DNA of 64,000 nucleotides from Dirofilaria immitis (lineage: Eukaryota > Nematoda > Chromadorea > Rhabditida > Onchocercidae): NCBI GenBank assembly GCA_024305405.1, contig JAKNDB010000109.1, forward strand, positions 3,658,001 to 3,722,000. The letters are read 5' to 3'. Positions within the stretch are counted from its first letter, which is position 1, and every line of letters begins with the position of its first letter. The notes under the pieces are model-generated. The model ran no database searches and had not been told where the DNA came from. It was given only the letters and a program-made list of their open reading frames with translations. The translations under genes were made by a program, and so were the position numbers. Below are positions 12,401 to 26,100 of the stretch, piece by piece.

Positions 12401-15400
12401 AGTTTGTAATTTGTCAGTTTCTGATTCTACTGGTAGTTCGGTTTCTTGTTCCGTAAGTGCCGACGTTTCTATGGCTTGCTGAAAACATTGCCATGGTGTA
12501 ACGTGCAGTTAATTTTAAATTTGCAGTTACATTTTCAAATATCGTTTGAGCCTTTAAGTTTTACAGGGATCAAATTTTATCAATGAACCTTAGTTAAAAA
12601 AGTGAGGTGACACTAAATATTTTAACTATCAGCACATTTTTAAACACGTCTTTACCGTATCAGCAATGTATATGAACCTATTTCACTGTTTTTTTGAAGA
12701 AAAACACCGCATTCTGTTAACGAACAACCAATCAAAAAATAATTATGACAAATATAGGGAAAGGGTGGAATGACAAAAAAAAAAAAACCAATAATTCTTT
12801 TTATGGAAATAAGTTATTACCTCTTCTAACAATTTTTTTACTTCAGGTTAAATTTTTTAAACGAAATTAAGAAACCTCTAGGATGCTCTTGAAAGTTATC
12901 AGTGCTGTATTGTAATCTGATGACTAACTATTAAGATGTAAGCATAGTGATAGACAAATAATTTCAGAATGTTTCCACTATCGTTCTCAGCATTGTTGAA
13001 ATGTTAATCATGATTATCCATTTGTGAACAAGTTTTCCATCCTCTGAATCTGCTGCTTATGCCAATTATGTTTCTTGGAAAAAAAACAAATAGATGAAAA
13101 ATGTGTCGAAAGTCAGAAAATAATCGACAGGTAGAAAAAGATAGGAAAAAAGCAAAGACGACATCGTTATTTTTCAGATTTTTTATTACAAATGTGTAAT
13201 AAAAATTTAGAATATCAATTATTCAAATTCTTTTGTTACTTTTTCCTTAAATCAAGTAAACAGAAGTTTGTAACCAGTAGCTCTGGAAACAAAACCTCAA
13301 AATCATGCGCTATCTGATGGAAATAAATTTTGAAAATTTGAAAGGCATTCATTTGTAAGTCTCTTGTCATTACTGATATAAGATGAGATAGATTCCCTTT
13401 ATAGATTTTATTTATGCGTAACATGGATAGAGACACTATTGAATACTGATTAGATAATTTTTCTTTTTAAAAACAATCGATATATAGTATAGACATGCAA
13501 ATGCTGACCTAATGATTCTGATCATTAAGAAATCATAAGCCGCTACGAAAGGCAATGATACTAACACATTTTCTTGAGTATTAAAGTTTGAGAAATTCCA
13601 AAAAAAAGTAATGATATGAAACGGTAATTGGAAATAGCAAAAAAGCTGATACCTCTTCGCTGGTTGGAAGTTCTTCAATACTATCCATTGAAGTAGCCAT
13701 CACATCTGCATTATCCGTACCCGTAATATCAGGTACCTGCAATGACATAAGGCAAAGATTAAAGTGAGCCACTGAAATATTTAACAAAAAGGAAAATAAT
13801 AATCGTAATATGTTTTATTCTACTTTTATAGTGATAGAATTCAATTCATTCTTGAGTCATGTGATAAGATGGAACATATTTCTTTTTCTTTTTAAACTTT
13901 TCTTTTTTAAACATATTTCTTTTTCTTTTTTAAACGTATTGTAACAACAGATTTCAACTCTTATTTTCTATAATAATATGAAAATTAATTGGTTTTAAAT
14001 CAAGCATTACTTGAGCAGTCATCTGTTTTACAGACGGATTTTTACGACCAACAATTTATGAGTTATGAAAATTTTGAACAAAAATTGTACATTTGAAGCA
14101 TATACTTTAAAAATATTTGTTTTGAATCTTCACTACTTTTGAATCTACAAAAAGATGTTGTGGATTATTTGCAAAGATATTATCCAACTTCGATTTACTG
14201 GCAACAAAAAATTAATATACAGTTCGTTATCTATAGTGCATTTTTAGTATAAAATGTGACTAAAAACAACTACTCACTTATGCTTCATCCAGAATGATGA
14301 ATAAAAAGTTAGAAGAATTCTTAGCGCAAAAAATCAACTTTTTGGCTAAAGCAACACCGACTGGATGACATTTTGCAACGTCAGTTGTTTATCGCATATT
14401 ATCATCTATCATTTTGACAGATCTCATAGATCAGCGTATCTACATTTCATATGTCATTCTAGTTCTTGTAATAGCAATCTCGAGATTGGTAGTTTGGGAA
14501 TATCATTCAGAGGAAACAGATTCTCGATCAATGATCAAGAAAGCATGTACTTCAAACGTTGTTAATTCTTAACAAAGGAAACATAGACTGCTTGTTATTT
14601 GAGACAATAAAGAAATAATTTGGAAAAGCAATGATTAAGCTTTAGTTTTAAGGAAAAACTACTTGTGATTCATTTAAGATTTCTCATGCAATATGCTTTG
14701 TTTATTTCTGTTTTGGATTATTCCGGAGTTATTCTAAAATGCAAAAATGAGAAAGAAAGATAGTAATTGAATAGTAAAAGTATTTATGAATTAATAACAG
14801 TTGATAAGAAAATATACTTGATAAAAATGCTAGTCAGTGACAGGCAACAAGATATCTCAGCCTTATATGAAACTTGTAATAAATAGCCATAGAATGTATG
14901 AGTTGGAATTATAAAATAAAAGGATAAAAAAGCATTTGGATCAAACTCAAGGTCTGTTTCATTGAACGAAAATGTTAATTTTACACTTACACAAGTGTGC
15001 AAATTTTGATAGCATTTGGAAAAATTAAAATTTGATTCAAAGATAGTTTCAACAAGATTTCGAAAGATTGAAGTACAAGCATTTCTCTCTATCAGGTATG
15101 CAAATTTGTACTTTAAAATCACCGAAAAAAATGTTTATGTATTTTGAAAAATATGATGTGAATTGCTTTACTTTTAACCTACCTCTTCATAGAGTGAAAA
15201 ATGTGTATGAAATATAATAAGTAAATTCAGTATATTCTTGGACTGAATACTACATCAATAAATAATTTCAATACTAGAAATTAAATAATATCAGATTCTT
15301 CCAAGATAAAACAACAACAACCATTTAAAAATTTTTTTCATTCTTTTATATCTACTATCAACTATTCTTGAATTCCTTGTAATAAATTTATTTTGGTAAC

Positions 15401-16856
15401 GATAATAATAAATAAATAATAAGTAGAAGCAGAATGCATTCGTTGAAAGACAGGTGTCATGAAAAACATTAGGAGAGAAAACATTAAATAAATAAAAGTT
15501 ACTTTAAAATAAAAGTTAACTAATGATCATTTGCTTGCACATATCATCATTTTTTTGAATACTGGATAGAGAAAGATTACCATATAATGAAATTAATACC
15601 TGGTCCTCAGTCCTATCCTCAACCACTTGCTCTTCTACTGCTTCTTCTCCCAGGACCTGCGTTAGTTTTCCCTTCTCAGTTCTTACATTATCTGAAATAA
15701 ATCGAAAGAGCTGAAATTTCAGGAATTCTAGGAAGCTAAAATGATTTAAAATTAGCATTTAAAATTTACACTCTAAATGTAACAAATTTAGAAGCTAGAT
15801 TTCTTGCGAAAAACTCAGTAGTAATCTTGCTATAATATTACAGGAAGAAAATTTTGCAGTCGCGATACATCAGGTGAAAATCATAAACTATTTTATAGTA
15901 GCTTTTAAGAGATTTCCCATTAAGAGATGAAACAATTTTAAGCCAAATTTAAAATTAATAGCAAGATGAGTTGAATTTTGTCGTTTGTCATCTTTTATCA
16001 TACTTTTATTCTAAATATCAATAATGCTTGAATAAAACTTCAAATTGAACCAAAAAATTTTCAATAAATAGTCACGAGATGGTATGACATTCATACTGAT
16101 TTCTTTAAGGTCGAATTCATCTTCAGCTTCGATTCTTTCTACAGCTCGCTCCATTGTTTCCGCAACATTTATCTCATTATTTTCTATCTGTGTTGGCGAT
16201 AGCTGTCTTTTTCCATCTCTTTTACCTAAATTAATGTTTTACGTAGACGTAAGTCCATTGTTCCTTCTTTCCTGCAGATTTTTCTATCATCGCTTCATTT
16301 TCTTCTCTCTATGAACCTTATTATTCTAAATACTTCATGATACAAGCGAAATTATTGAGAATTTCCAGAATTAAGAATCAACTAATTTTTACAGTCTATC
16401 TTAATCAACCTTTTCAGCTACCTGTTCTTTCTTTTAAACATCTCATCACAACACACAAAACACTCATACATCAATTAGCTCAGCGTTATTCGTTTCGTTC
16501 GGCGCTGCTTCATTAGCGATGGCAACAACATGTCGAGAATTTTCAGTGGGCAATAGTTCATTATTGAGAGCAACATCGTCTTCCACAGCTTTGGTTTTGA
16601 TTTCTTGCATGTCTATACCATTTATTCTATAACTATGTCGATGTATGGTTGGTAGTTGCATAAACCATTCCTTCCTCATTAAGTATTTTCAAATAATGAA
16701 AAAGAATTCACGTAACCGTTCTTTTGATCAAGATAGGAAGATTTATTGATGCCTGACCGAATGCTGATACATTCCTAACAATATTTGGATCACTAAAAAT
16801 TATTATGGATCGAAATTAACTCACTGAATTGTCCTTCCACCTTCTACTTCAGCCAT
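6442..16856 (-). CDS. Glu-rich, SRKxS-repeat and SP/RS low-complexity protein
   Basis: I do not recognise this gene. Exons read on the minus strand are 16856-16825 (start MAEVEGGRTI), 16626-16470, 16225-16097, 15691-15600, 13736-13653, 12478-12056, 11555-11381, 10336-10267, 10079 to about 9505, 9018-8880, 8787-8683, 8477-8331, 8001-7804, 7347-7217, 6992-6801 and 6688-6442 (stop). Splice phases agree at nearly every junction. The product is about 970 residues. The N-terminal half is rich in Glu, Ala and Thr; exon 10079-9505 encodes about ten SRKxS repeats; exon 8477-8331 has SP/RS motifs (RRSPSP, ERSPSP); the last four exons are rich in Ser, Tyr and Arg (LLERSRSRSREL). I see no signal peptide or membrane segment. 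The repeat exon has frame breaks in A runs, three of them only in this copy. A disordered scaffold or cytoskeletal protein is possible, but that is a guess. Confidence 0.7.
8391..11048 (-). repeat. Right arm of 2.66 kb inverted repeat
   Basis: This is the reverse complement of 4-2662. This arm is continuous at both ends with the rest of the Glu-rich gene: exons continue at 8390 and below and at 11381 and above in matching phase. It is therefore the original locus, and the left arm is the copy or artefact. Confidence 0.97.
8535..8602. repeat. Three tandem copies of 24-bp unit (right-arm copy)
   Basis: This is the inverted counterpart of the array at 2451-2518, with the same copy number and the same imperfect end unit. 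Confidence 0.88.
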
Positions 16857-18805
16857 TCCAAGAGCAATTCAATGTATTTAAAATCTTCAAACAGCGGCAA
16901 TTATTTTCTTTCTTTTTCAAATATTCCTTAGGAGGCTGAGGCAACAGTGAAGCCTCTTCCTTCTGCAACTACATCTCCTTTTTTTTGCAGCTTCTTCTAA
17001 CATCAAAAATACTTCATATAATCAAAACAATATGGTATCTATACTGCACATGAGCTCGAAATAATTTGCACTTTTTTTGAAGTATAAAGGCGAAAGAGTA
17101 AGCATATTGTAGTTTAACTGAAGGAAAGGTCACTTTCAACAAAAAATTTAATGTTCTGTTTTCAAAACGCTGCAGTTCATCCAGATTCATCCCACAGAAT
17201 CAGTAAGGCCTTCACTATAAACAACAGATTTTCTCCAATGAGTGAAAAAATTAATATGTTACGAAAATTCAGCCTTATTTATAAATAATGGAGCAATTCC
17301 CTGTTCATTCCAATTGAAGCAATGAGGTTATGCTTAGATCCATCAAAATATGCTAATATAATGCATGGAGAGATTTTCTTTTTCAAATGATAAAGAGGAA
17401 CAAACAAAAAAACTTACTTATGCTGTTTTTGCAGTCCTTCTAAAAGATAACTTAGCGATTCCAAATTTTGAACTGCAAATTTAAACCATTTAATAGCATA
17501 TTTTTAATCATAAAAAAAAAGTGATAAAATGCTTCCCACCTATACTCAGAAAATGTTTCAGATGGGGATATCAACAATGTCCGAAGCTTATAATGTGTCA
17601 AATGCTTATTTTTTGAAATATAACTAAGTCTCTACTCGTTTCAAAATTCCAGATTAGTTCGATTGGATAATAAAGATAATTAAGATATGTTATAAACGTT
17701 ATTGCTGAATATAGTAGCAGGAATGAATACTGTAGGTTTAGCATTTCTACATCTATAATAGAATAAGTTCTCGTAATTTCAACAATTGAGTAATGGTAAT
17801 AATTCTACATCTATTTGTAGCATAATATTCACAAGTAATTTTTCAGATGAAATTCTTATGAATGAAATTATAAGATAATATAATATAGAAGAGAAATAGT
17901 GATGAAATCAGGACATAGTAATTGTATTTATGTTAAAAAAGAACGTCTCAAAAACAAATCCTTTTACAGTCATTAATCAAACTTCATGATAATCGAATTC
18001 ACAGCACTCGTAAATTTCCTTTCTAATTCATAACATAAATACAAAGCATGTAAAATTTTCCCAAAGATTTTAAAATTTTTTCATTGTTGTCTTAATATTA
18101 TGAATGTTGCATAAATTTTTTTAATTCGCAAAATTTGTAATTATGATATTTTGAAATTAGAAACTTGGTAAAAACAGCAAGCAATGAAAATGCTCAACTA
18201 AGGGACGAGAATAGTTAATGGAGTCGATATTGTTTTATGGACTAAATTGTGATACAATAAAAAACTATTGCTTTGAAAAGATATGTTTTATATAACATTT
18301 TAGTGAACATGACTTCTTACGTTTTTATAATATCACTGATGAAATAGCTTTCAGCCGTTCCTTCGGAATTCTTTTTGTTTTTATAATTTCCATTCTATTT
18401 ATCTTCGATTTTTGGAATTTCTGATTAAATAAAAAGATGGTAAAAAATCTCATATTAACCTTATATTTAATCTATGGTATTGCAGTTAGTGAAGAAAACA
18501 TCAAAATCGAGAATAAAAATTGTTGTTAGTTTAAAAAGCAAATGCTATTAAAACTTTTTGTTTTTGGTGTTTTGATCTCTTCTAGGGAATTCGTTGTATA
18601 TAAATAGAATTAGTTTAGCTTCCAGGAATTATAAAATCTGAGCTTAATCCGCTTTTCTGAAATTTTGATACTCTCGAAATAATTATGTTTGGTCTACTGA
18701 AAATCCTGAAGTCTTCAAAACGGACAACGTCAAAGATGGCCTGCAGATTTTATGTTAAATACATGAGATATATAGAAAATTTCTGACCCTTCACATCCGA
18801 ACTAT

Positions 18806-19018
18806 AACATTTACATTATGAAAACAGTGAAAATGATAGAAATACAACTAATTTGAATTGCAAGCGATCAGAAAGAGTCTATAATGAAGAAATGGATGCA
18901 AAATGTGAAGAGAGAAGTGAGTACACTCAAGCACTGATGAACGCTGAATATGCGCCACTGATGTGTTATTTCACTCCGGATGAAGTTCTTTTTAAATCAT
19001 TTCAAAAACAACACTAAA
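18806..19018 (+). CDS. Possible orphan exon or small ORF
   Basis: One frame is open from about 18806 and contains a Met at 18892 followed by about 40 codons to a TAA near 19016. From the Met it begins MDAKCEERSEYTQALMNAEY and ends with a mixed hydrophobic and acidic segment containing YFTPDEVLF. Its composition is less AT-driven than the surrounding frames. I find no partner exons or family match, and no clear acceptor apart from an AACAG near 18828. It could be a chance frame. Confidence 0.2.
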
Positions 19019-19861
19019 TCTCTGTTAGCAGTAGTTACTAGAAGCAGAGCAAGTCAAGCGATGCATAAGCAATTTGATATGAAATGATGGCTACTGCGTC
19101 TATTTCAAATCCACAAAAGTTTTATCCTACAACTGAATTTCTCTTCTATCCCTTCTTGCCTCTTTCTTTCATCACCATTACCATTGTCTTGATCCTTGAA
19201 ACCCACTCATTTGAAACAAGCAAATTTCATTGTTTTTGTAACTTATACTCGAAAAAGTATGCAATTTTCAAGTATACGCCCCGAAATCACTTTTCATTAC
19301 TCTTTGATAATTTCAGGATAAGCAGAAAAAGATTGATCGAACTGCATCAAAACAGTTCGTAATTCATTCGGTAAGATTTGAAATAATAAGCTATACCTAT
19401 TCTTTCATTTCATTTTCTTCCATTTAGGAAATCACATTAGAGATCAATGAAGTTTAAATATCAATGTTCAAACTTTTAGAATGTTAAAATTCTTGAATTC
19501 ATTATTTTCTTTACAACAAACGAAAGGAAACTGAACAGTTTATAGGAATAGAGAAAGTCTCACAAGTAACTTCGACATTGTAATTCTAATTAATTATCGA
19601 TTATTCGTGATTTGCAAATTCATGACGCATCATCCTTTATCGACGAATTGGTACGAAAGGTACTCCCACTTTTCAATTTTAGAAATGATACGAATGTATT
19701 AACTGTTCAAAGTCAACAACAACTTAATTATCAAGTGGATCAAGTAAACAAGTAGGACTTAAAAATTTTTAGTAAAAGAAGCAAGAAATTTGAACCAACA
19801 ATGAGTTCAACTGATTTAATGATAGTTTAAATCAGTTAAATATATCTATTCTTTTATCCAT

Positions 19862-19967
19862 AGTTTGTCTATCCTTTTATCCTTTTTTTTTATTTAAAAA
19901 ATCAGCCTACGATTCACTGACAGTTTGGGTAGTAATGGAATTGAGGGATAAAAGAATAGACAAACTC
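19862..19967. repeat. 21-bp inverted repeat, about 64-bp spacer
   Basis: Bases 19862-19882 and 19947-19967 are reverse complements with one mismatch. The left half begins AGTTTGTCTAT. A partial direct copy of the left half (TTCTTTTATCCATAG) lies immediately upstream. No coding content; it could be a remnant of a small inverted-repeat element. Confidence 0.65.
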
Positions 19968-20194
19968 TGAAGACGATCCTGGAAATTACTGGATTGGCAA
20001 TAAGCCAGTGAGTTGTTGAGAATTGGAAGAACAGTATTATCGTTGTTGTTTGGGTATTAACAGGTGATATATTATCGCTCTAACAACAACATGACATTGG
20101 AAGGTTTACATCATGTCGAATCCGCCTGTTGCATAGTTAGAAATATTTTTAGCCTAGTTCGTTATGTCGTGCCTTCCCGTGCACAAACACAAAT

Positions 20195-20195
<1 letters not shown>

Positions 20196-20287
<92 letters not shown>
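20196..20287. repeat. (CA)46 microsatellite
   Basis: This is an uninterrupted CA dinucleotide run of 92 bp followed by a degenerate CATA/TACA region to about 20320. The histidine/threonine open frames across it are by-products of the repeat. Confidence 0.98.
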
Positions 20288-20288
<1 letters not shown>

Positions 20289-21999
20289 CATATACATACA
20301 CATACATACATACGTGCAAACGAATGGATCAATTGCTTTTTTTTGAAGATTTTTTAAAATACACTTACGGTTAACTTATTTGACAAAAATTAAGTCTATC
20401 CAGTTGACAGTCAGTTAGAAAATGAACAAGCAACTTGACATCGATTTTCTGTTCGTTATAAAAATCTTAAAATCGATGGATTTTCCTTTTTGTCGAAAAT
20501 TGAGGATATTTTCAAAATCGCTAATTTCATTCAGTGTTCGAAGCAAATAAAAATAAAAGATAATCTATAATGGTTTTTTTTTAACTGAGAATGATTAAAA
20601 GAAGAGGGTACTGGTAGTTATACTGGCAGTATTCAATCATCCATATCAAATATCACTTAATAAAACATACATATATTTTTATATATTCTTTTCTCGTTAA
20701 GCTAAAATAAAGCCACATCGACAATTAAAACATATAATGACGATGGCATCAAAAAAATGAAACTGAAGATGGTTAAATAAGTTCTTTCGTTCACAAATCT
20801 TGAAAATTTCTTTTCATAAAGAAGTACGCATTTTGTTTATTTGATGCATAACAGCATATTGATATGGTCTATTCTAAGTCAGATTAGTAAACCACTTTAA
20901 ATTTGAAATTCAAAGAAATCTAAACATTCCGAATTTTAAAACAGGAACAATAAGAAGCAATTCTACAAGAAGCAGCGAGTACAACGACTACTTCATAAAA
21001 TTATTTTTTACCATATTACATGAATAATGAATATCTGTACTTTTCGGACGATAATACATATATAATTATACATGTTACGAAGGTAAAAAATTAGAGCTTC
21101 ATTACGGTGAAAAATTGACCTGACTTAATGTTCAGCAAAAAAAAATTTCAGGCAAATCATATGCTTGTTAAATAGGCATGATGAATACTAAGTAAATAAA
21201 CCGATTAGTTCTTGCAACAAGCATACATTGTTGTCAGCCTATCAGTATGAACTTCCTATTTGAATTTCCTACTCGCTAGTTCCCTTACATTTCCTCTTGT
21301 TCAAAGTGTGATATTGATAATTTTAGTGGAAGTATTAGTGAACAGGTGCCTAACAACATCTATCACCACTTTTCCTTGACATTTTGTTTCGAAACGAGCA
21401 TGCGACATAAGAAAAATTTACCCATTGCGCTAAAGTGTTTGTGATTCCCAATATACTTGTCTCCTTATCCATCTATCGAAATTTGAAATTGATACATAAA
21501 CATGCATATGCATATCCCGTTCATACATACATATGTATATTATATATATATGCAAATAATTATATACCAAACTCATTTTATATTTTCATCTTTTCGCATC
21601 CTATCACCGGAAAATTTATTAGCTTACTCCACTTGAATGATCCATGAGCTTTGCTGAAAAATTAAATTTAGCTTGAAATGATTCTTTCCTCTTGCATTTC
21701 ATTTTCATTTTTTTTTTGACACTTTAGTGAAATGAAGAGAAGAAAAATAAAACAAATTCAGGAAATATATTGTTCAATTTTAAATTTCAGCTACTTCTTT
21801 AGGAACAAAATTGTATTGTGGGAATCATTAGATTTCTTTATGCTTAGCGAGCTTATAACAACAAATAAAGATTACTAGCAAAATCAAATCTTCAAACGGT
21901 GAGAACATGAAGTATTCAGTATCCCATTATTGATAGCGTGATTCATTTTAAGCGAAGCGCATTAAAAAATTTTGGAAATTATCAAACCAATTCCTTAAC

Positions 22000-23158
22000 G
22001 GATTTTTCTGCCTATTTTGAACTTCTGCTCATTTTTTAAATTATCGAAAGCATTATCTTCGCAGAATGATGCTAAGAGAATGAAATCAGATATTCATTTG
22101 GTTTGTTACAGAATGGATCTCCGTCACTCCAAAAAAGTTAATAGAGGACGAAAAAATAGAGGAAAGAAGACGGATTATCTTCTGGATGAAATATTTATCC
22201 AATCGAAATTACTCCATATGTTAAGGAAATTTGTGGTGAGAATCCCTTCTAAAATTTCTCCATTTACTTTAATTTGGCACTGAATTAAGCCATCCATCCG
22301 TTCAACCAAGCTGAAAATGCTTTCCAAATATTTTCAAAGTGTACCAATCATAGTTTTGCATCATACTAAACTGATTATTCTAAAAAAGTGGAAAGATAGA
22401 GCTGATTCGAGGGAAGCTTTAGGGAGTTAGAGTGTTTAAGTTTTCGGATTTTCGGTTTGGAAGAGTTTATGATGCCTGCTTTTTCAATTACTTCATCTTG
22501 TCGATGGATTTCGTGAGTTTGGCTAGCCAGGAATATGATAGAACTTTCTTGGTCCATTAGAAGTATATGTATGTTTCTTTTTGCTTTGGTACCATTCAAG
22601 CTCCAGTTAGCTCCCGCTCCACGATGAACAAGGAGTTGAGTGAGTTAAGAAATATTCAGATTTTATCGATGGAAGATGTATCACTTGAAGAATTGATGAT
22701 TATTACTAGAAATGAATGGGTAATAAAAGTTGATTTGAGAAAAGATGGTGTAGAAGTAAGCTGGAATGTAACTAAGAAGTTATGATTCTTGCCATTCAAA
22801 CTAGTTGATCCGATAAACAATAGCTTAATTAAAAAATGAATTAAATGGAATATTTCGCGAGCAACATGGTATGGCTGCATAACTTTGTATATGATTCTAT
22901 ATGCTACGTGAGATGCACTACATAAATAACTAGAAATCTCAATGATTCTGGTTTTGAGTAACTTTTATTATTATATTTAATCTTTTAAAATGTATGTGTA
23001 GTTGAGTATCATATTCTTTAGTTTGCTGATAAAAGAAGGTACTGGAACGGAACTACTAAACGGCTGTCTGTTATAACACCGAAATCACAGTATTTTGATA
23101 TATTTTGTAAAAAAATCATATATCTAATGTTCTTGAGGTGTCAGTAAAATAATTTGAT
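22000..23158. other. Intergenic region before the oxidase gene
   Basis: A few open frames of 60-90 codons exist on both strands, including a Lys/Arg-rich one at 22017-22283, but none has a recognisable motif, a splice partner or clear coding composition. I make no gene call. Confidence 0.4.
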
Positions 23159-26100
23159 ATGCACTGGATGAACTCATTATTACTACTACTTATCGTTCTT
23201 TTGATATTTTCTTCAGGAATGAGTCTTAAGATAGGTAAGTTTTTTAATATGCTTGTATCATTTTTCTCCTATCTTCTGAAAAAAAGTTTTAATATGCATA
23301 AACAAATGATTTCAATTGAATATGTTAAATCTTGTGAATTTCTTTCTATTTTAGCGATCATTGGTGGAGGCATTGGTGGCGCATCTTCCGCATATTTTTG
23401 CGAACACTTGTACCATCGGAAGCCAACATTGAAATCAACTTATTCAATCATGGCAATATTGGCGGTACTCTTTTGTTGCACTCTGTACTTGATGAACCAA
23501 ATCTTATACACTTATTTTTCAAACACAGAAATGTTTTAAACTAATTGATATGCTGCGCTACCAATGTCGTTATTGTAAGCGATGAGTTTGTTTTCAAACA
23601 TTCCAATGCGTCATTGTCACATGTGATTTGTATGCGTTTGATTATTCAATCAAACGCATAAAAGTTCGATGCATTTCCGAAATCGGATTATTGCGATAAA
23701 AAGTGTGCAAGTTGAAATGTTTGAACTATTCGAAAATTTTTTTGTGCATGTTCTGCTTTGGTTTGCATGCAGCTTTATAGCGTTATGATGTATCTGGAAT
23801 ATGTTTTAGGGCGATTGACGACTGTTCAGATGCCTTATAATGGCAAAATACGCATGTTTGAGGCTGGTGGCAGTGTTTTACACCCTGCTAATCTTTATTT
23901 AAAAAATTGGATGGAAAAGTTTGGTGAGTCCTTTTAAATTTCAGACTCTTCAGAGTTTAAATCCTAACTTGCTCCACTAAATTTTTTCAATGTATCCTCA
24001 GCATTTCTCTTTTGATTGTGCTGTTCATGAGGAAAACTTTATTCTTGAAAAAAAGTTTTTATTTTTTTAAAGCGGTTTATATGGTTTAAAAAATATACCA
24101 ATATAGTGTCGGAATTATTTTTTTATGTGATTATAAAAGTATATAGTTGTTAAAAGTTATTTCATTGAAATTTTATTTTATAATAGGATTACATAAAAAG
24201 AATGAGCCTCTTGAAAAGGGTGTTACGGGCATATGGAATGGTCAGGAATTTGTGTTCTTGGAAAGTCCATATTATCTAATCACGTTGTATCGATTACTGA
24301 AAAGATATGGTTTTGATCAATTGAAGAGTCGTTTCGAAATCAAGAACCTTCTGTCCAATTTTGAGAACATTTACGTCCTACTGGAGTAAATTTTATCTTA
24401 GATGTTTCTCGATTTAAATTGATTTTTACTTGTATTGATGCTAGAAGCGAATGATAATGTTTTTCTATGCCAAACGTTATCACTCGATTTATTTCATTTA
24501 TTGATCAGGCTATTGATAAATATTTTGATTTTTAGCCAAGGCAAGTCGTTTGATAGTATAGATGCAATGGTAATGGCAATGTCAATCCATCTCGCAAAAT
24601 TGGTGAATAAGACAATGGAAGAGCATCTTATTGAAAATGGTTATCATGACCCATTTATCGTAGAATTTACCAATGCAGCACTTAATTGTAATTATGGGCA
24701 ATTCGTTAAGGTTCAACTTCCAAATTTCTATTAATTTAAATTTTATGACAAAATCATTAACGCCTCATTTTTTCCAATTCTTTTCTTATATATTCTACTA
24801 ACACTATGGCGTATAATTATAAACAAATTTCAGTATGCTCTTCATCAGTTACAGGAAATTGGAGCTTTTGTGGGTTCTGTGGGGCTAGCTGGGTCGGCGT
24901 CTGGGCTTTACTCGGTTAATGGTTCCAATAAACTTATTGTCCAGAAACTGATCGATTACTCGAAAGCTAAACTGGTTAAGTAGGTAATATCCGAATTTAA
25001 TTAGAGCCTTCATTTGTAACTGTGAGCAGAATTCCAAAATTTGAACCTACCACAGTTAATGGTCAAAGAAAGTTGTTTTTATAACCATATCTATTGAAAT
25101 TTAGTCTTAACATTTCAGTGCAGAAGTGACCACTGTTTCTAAACGTAACAATCGGTTTGTATTGTATGGAAATGATGGCCAAAAACTTAGTGCTAATTAT
25201 GATTATGTGATTGTCGCCGTGCCGCTACATCAAAAACAACAAATTCAAATAGAAGGTATCATACTTCTGTTTTTGCACGAATGGAATAAAAATCCTATTT
25301 CTTTCATCTGTCTCATGTGCGACTATCCTTTTAAACAGATCGAATTTTGTTTTAAATTTAGATCTTATTGCTTCTTAAGCCTATTTCTAAGGAAATATGA
25401 TTAGGAGAGATTCTACAGCAATTTAAAGTTGTTTATTTAGGCGTAAATTGCAAAGGCCAACGTGGTAGATTCAAACAAATTACCACAACGTTTCTGGAGG
25501 TTTTTGGATCATTCCTATTTTGTTATTGTATTTTTGCACAGTTTCTGCAATCAGAATAATGAAACTGTTCGGTGAAATGATATGCTTCTTTAGTTTTGCT
25601 TAGATTCCATCTTGCTATGTTATAAGTTTTAAAATTCTCCGATATTATCTTTTTTATACATTGCTGCGAATAAGATATTCATTTAAGGAACTACTATTCA
25701 AAAAATATAGAAGCCAAGGATTTAATTTTTGCAGGGATCACTACGCGCAAGACATTGGTTATTGTCTGAAAACGATAAGTTGACTACAGTGATTGCATGC
25801 AACAATAGTTTGTCGTACAATGCAATAGGTAATTTTTTGTTATATATTTATCAATAATGAGAAAGTTGTGATATTAAAACTTCCTCATGTGCAAGATTTT
25901 ATTGTTTCAGAACAGCTTTCACCTGTCGATTATCAAGAAAATGAGTCTCTCCCGAGAACGAGTTCAAATGAGATATGGAAAATATTTTCCAGTAAGCGTC
26001 TAGCGGATTCAGAGTTGTCCCTTTACTTTAGTGAAATCAAAAGTATCAAAAGGGTGAGATAATTCGATATTTTCACTTTATTTAGTATTCGAAATAAAAT

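Larger units (their letters stand above)
16857..22000. other. Gene-poor region upstream of the Glu-rich gene
   Basis: This stretch is AT-rich with no recognisable protein family. Contents I can point to are a short acidic open frame at 18806-19016, an imperfect inverted repeat at 19862-19967 and the CA microsatellite at 20196-20287. A minus-strand reading near 17000-16920 (MLEEAAKK, then GDVVAEGRGF after a frame change in an A8 run) could be an alternative 5' exon or noise. Promoter elements of the minus-strand gene should lie here, but none is identifiable. Confidence 0.5.

Noticed and set aside
20064..20357. Open frames of long His/Thr repeats
   Set aside because: They are direct translations of the CA microsatellite with no splice partner or flanking protein content.
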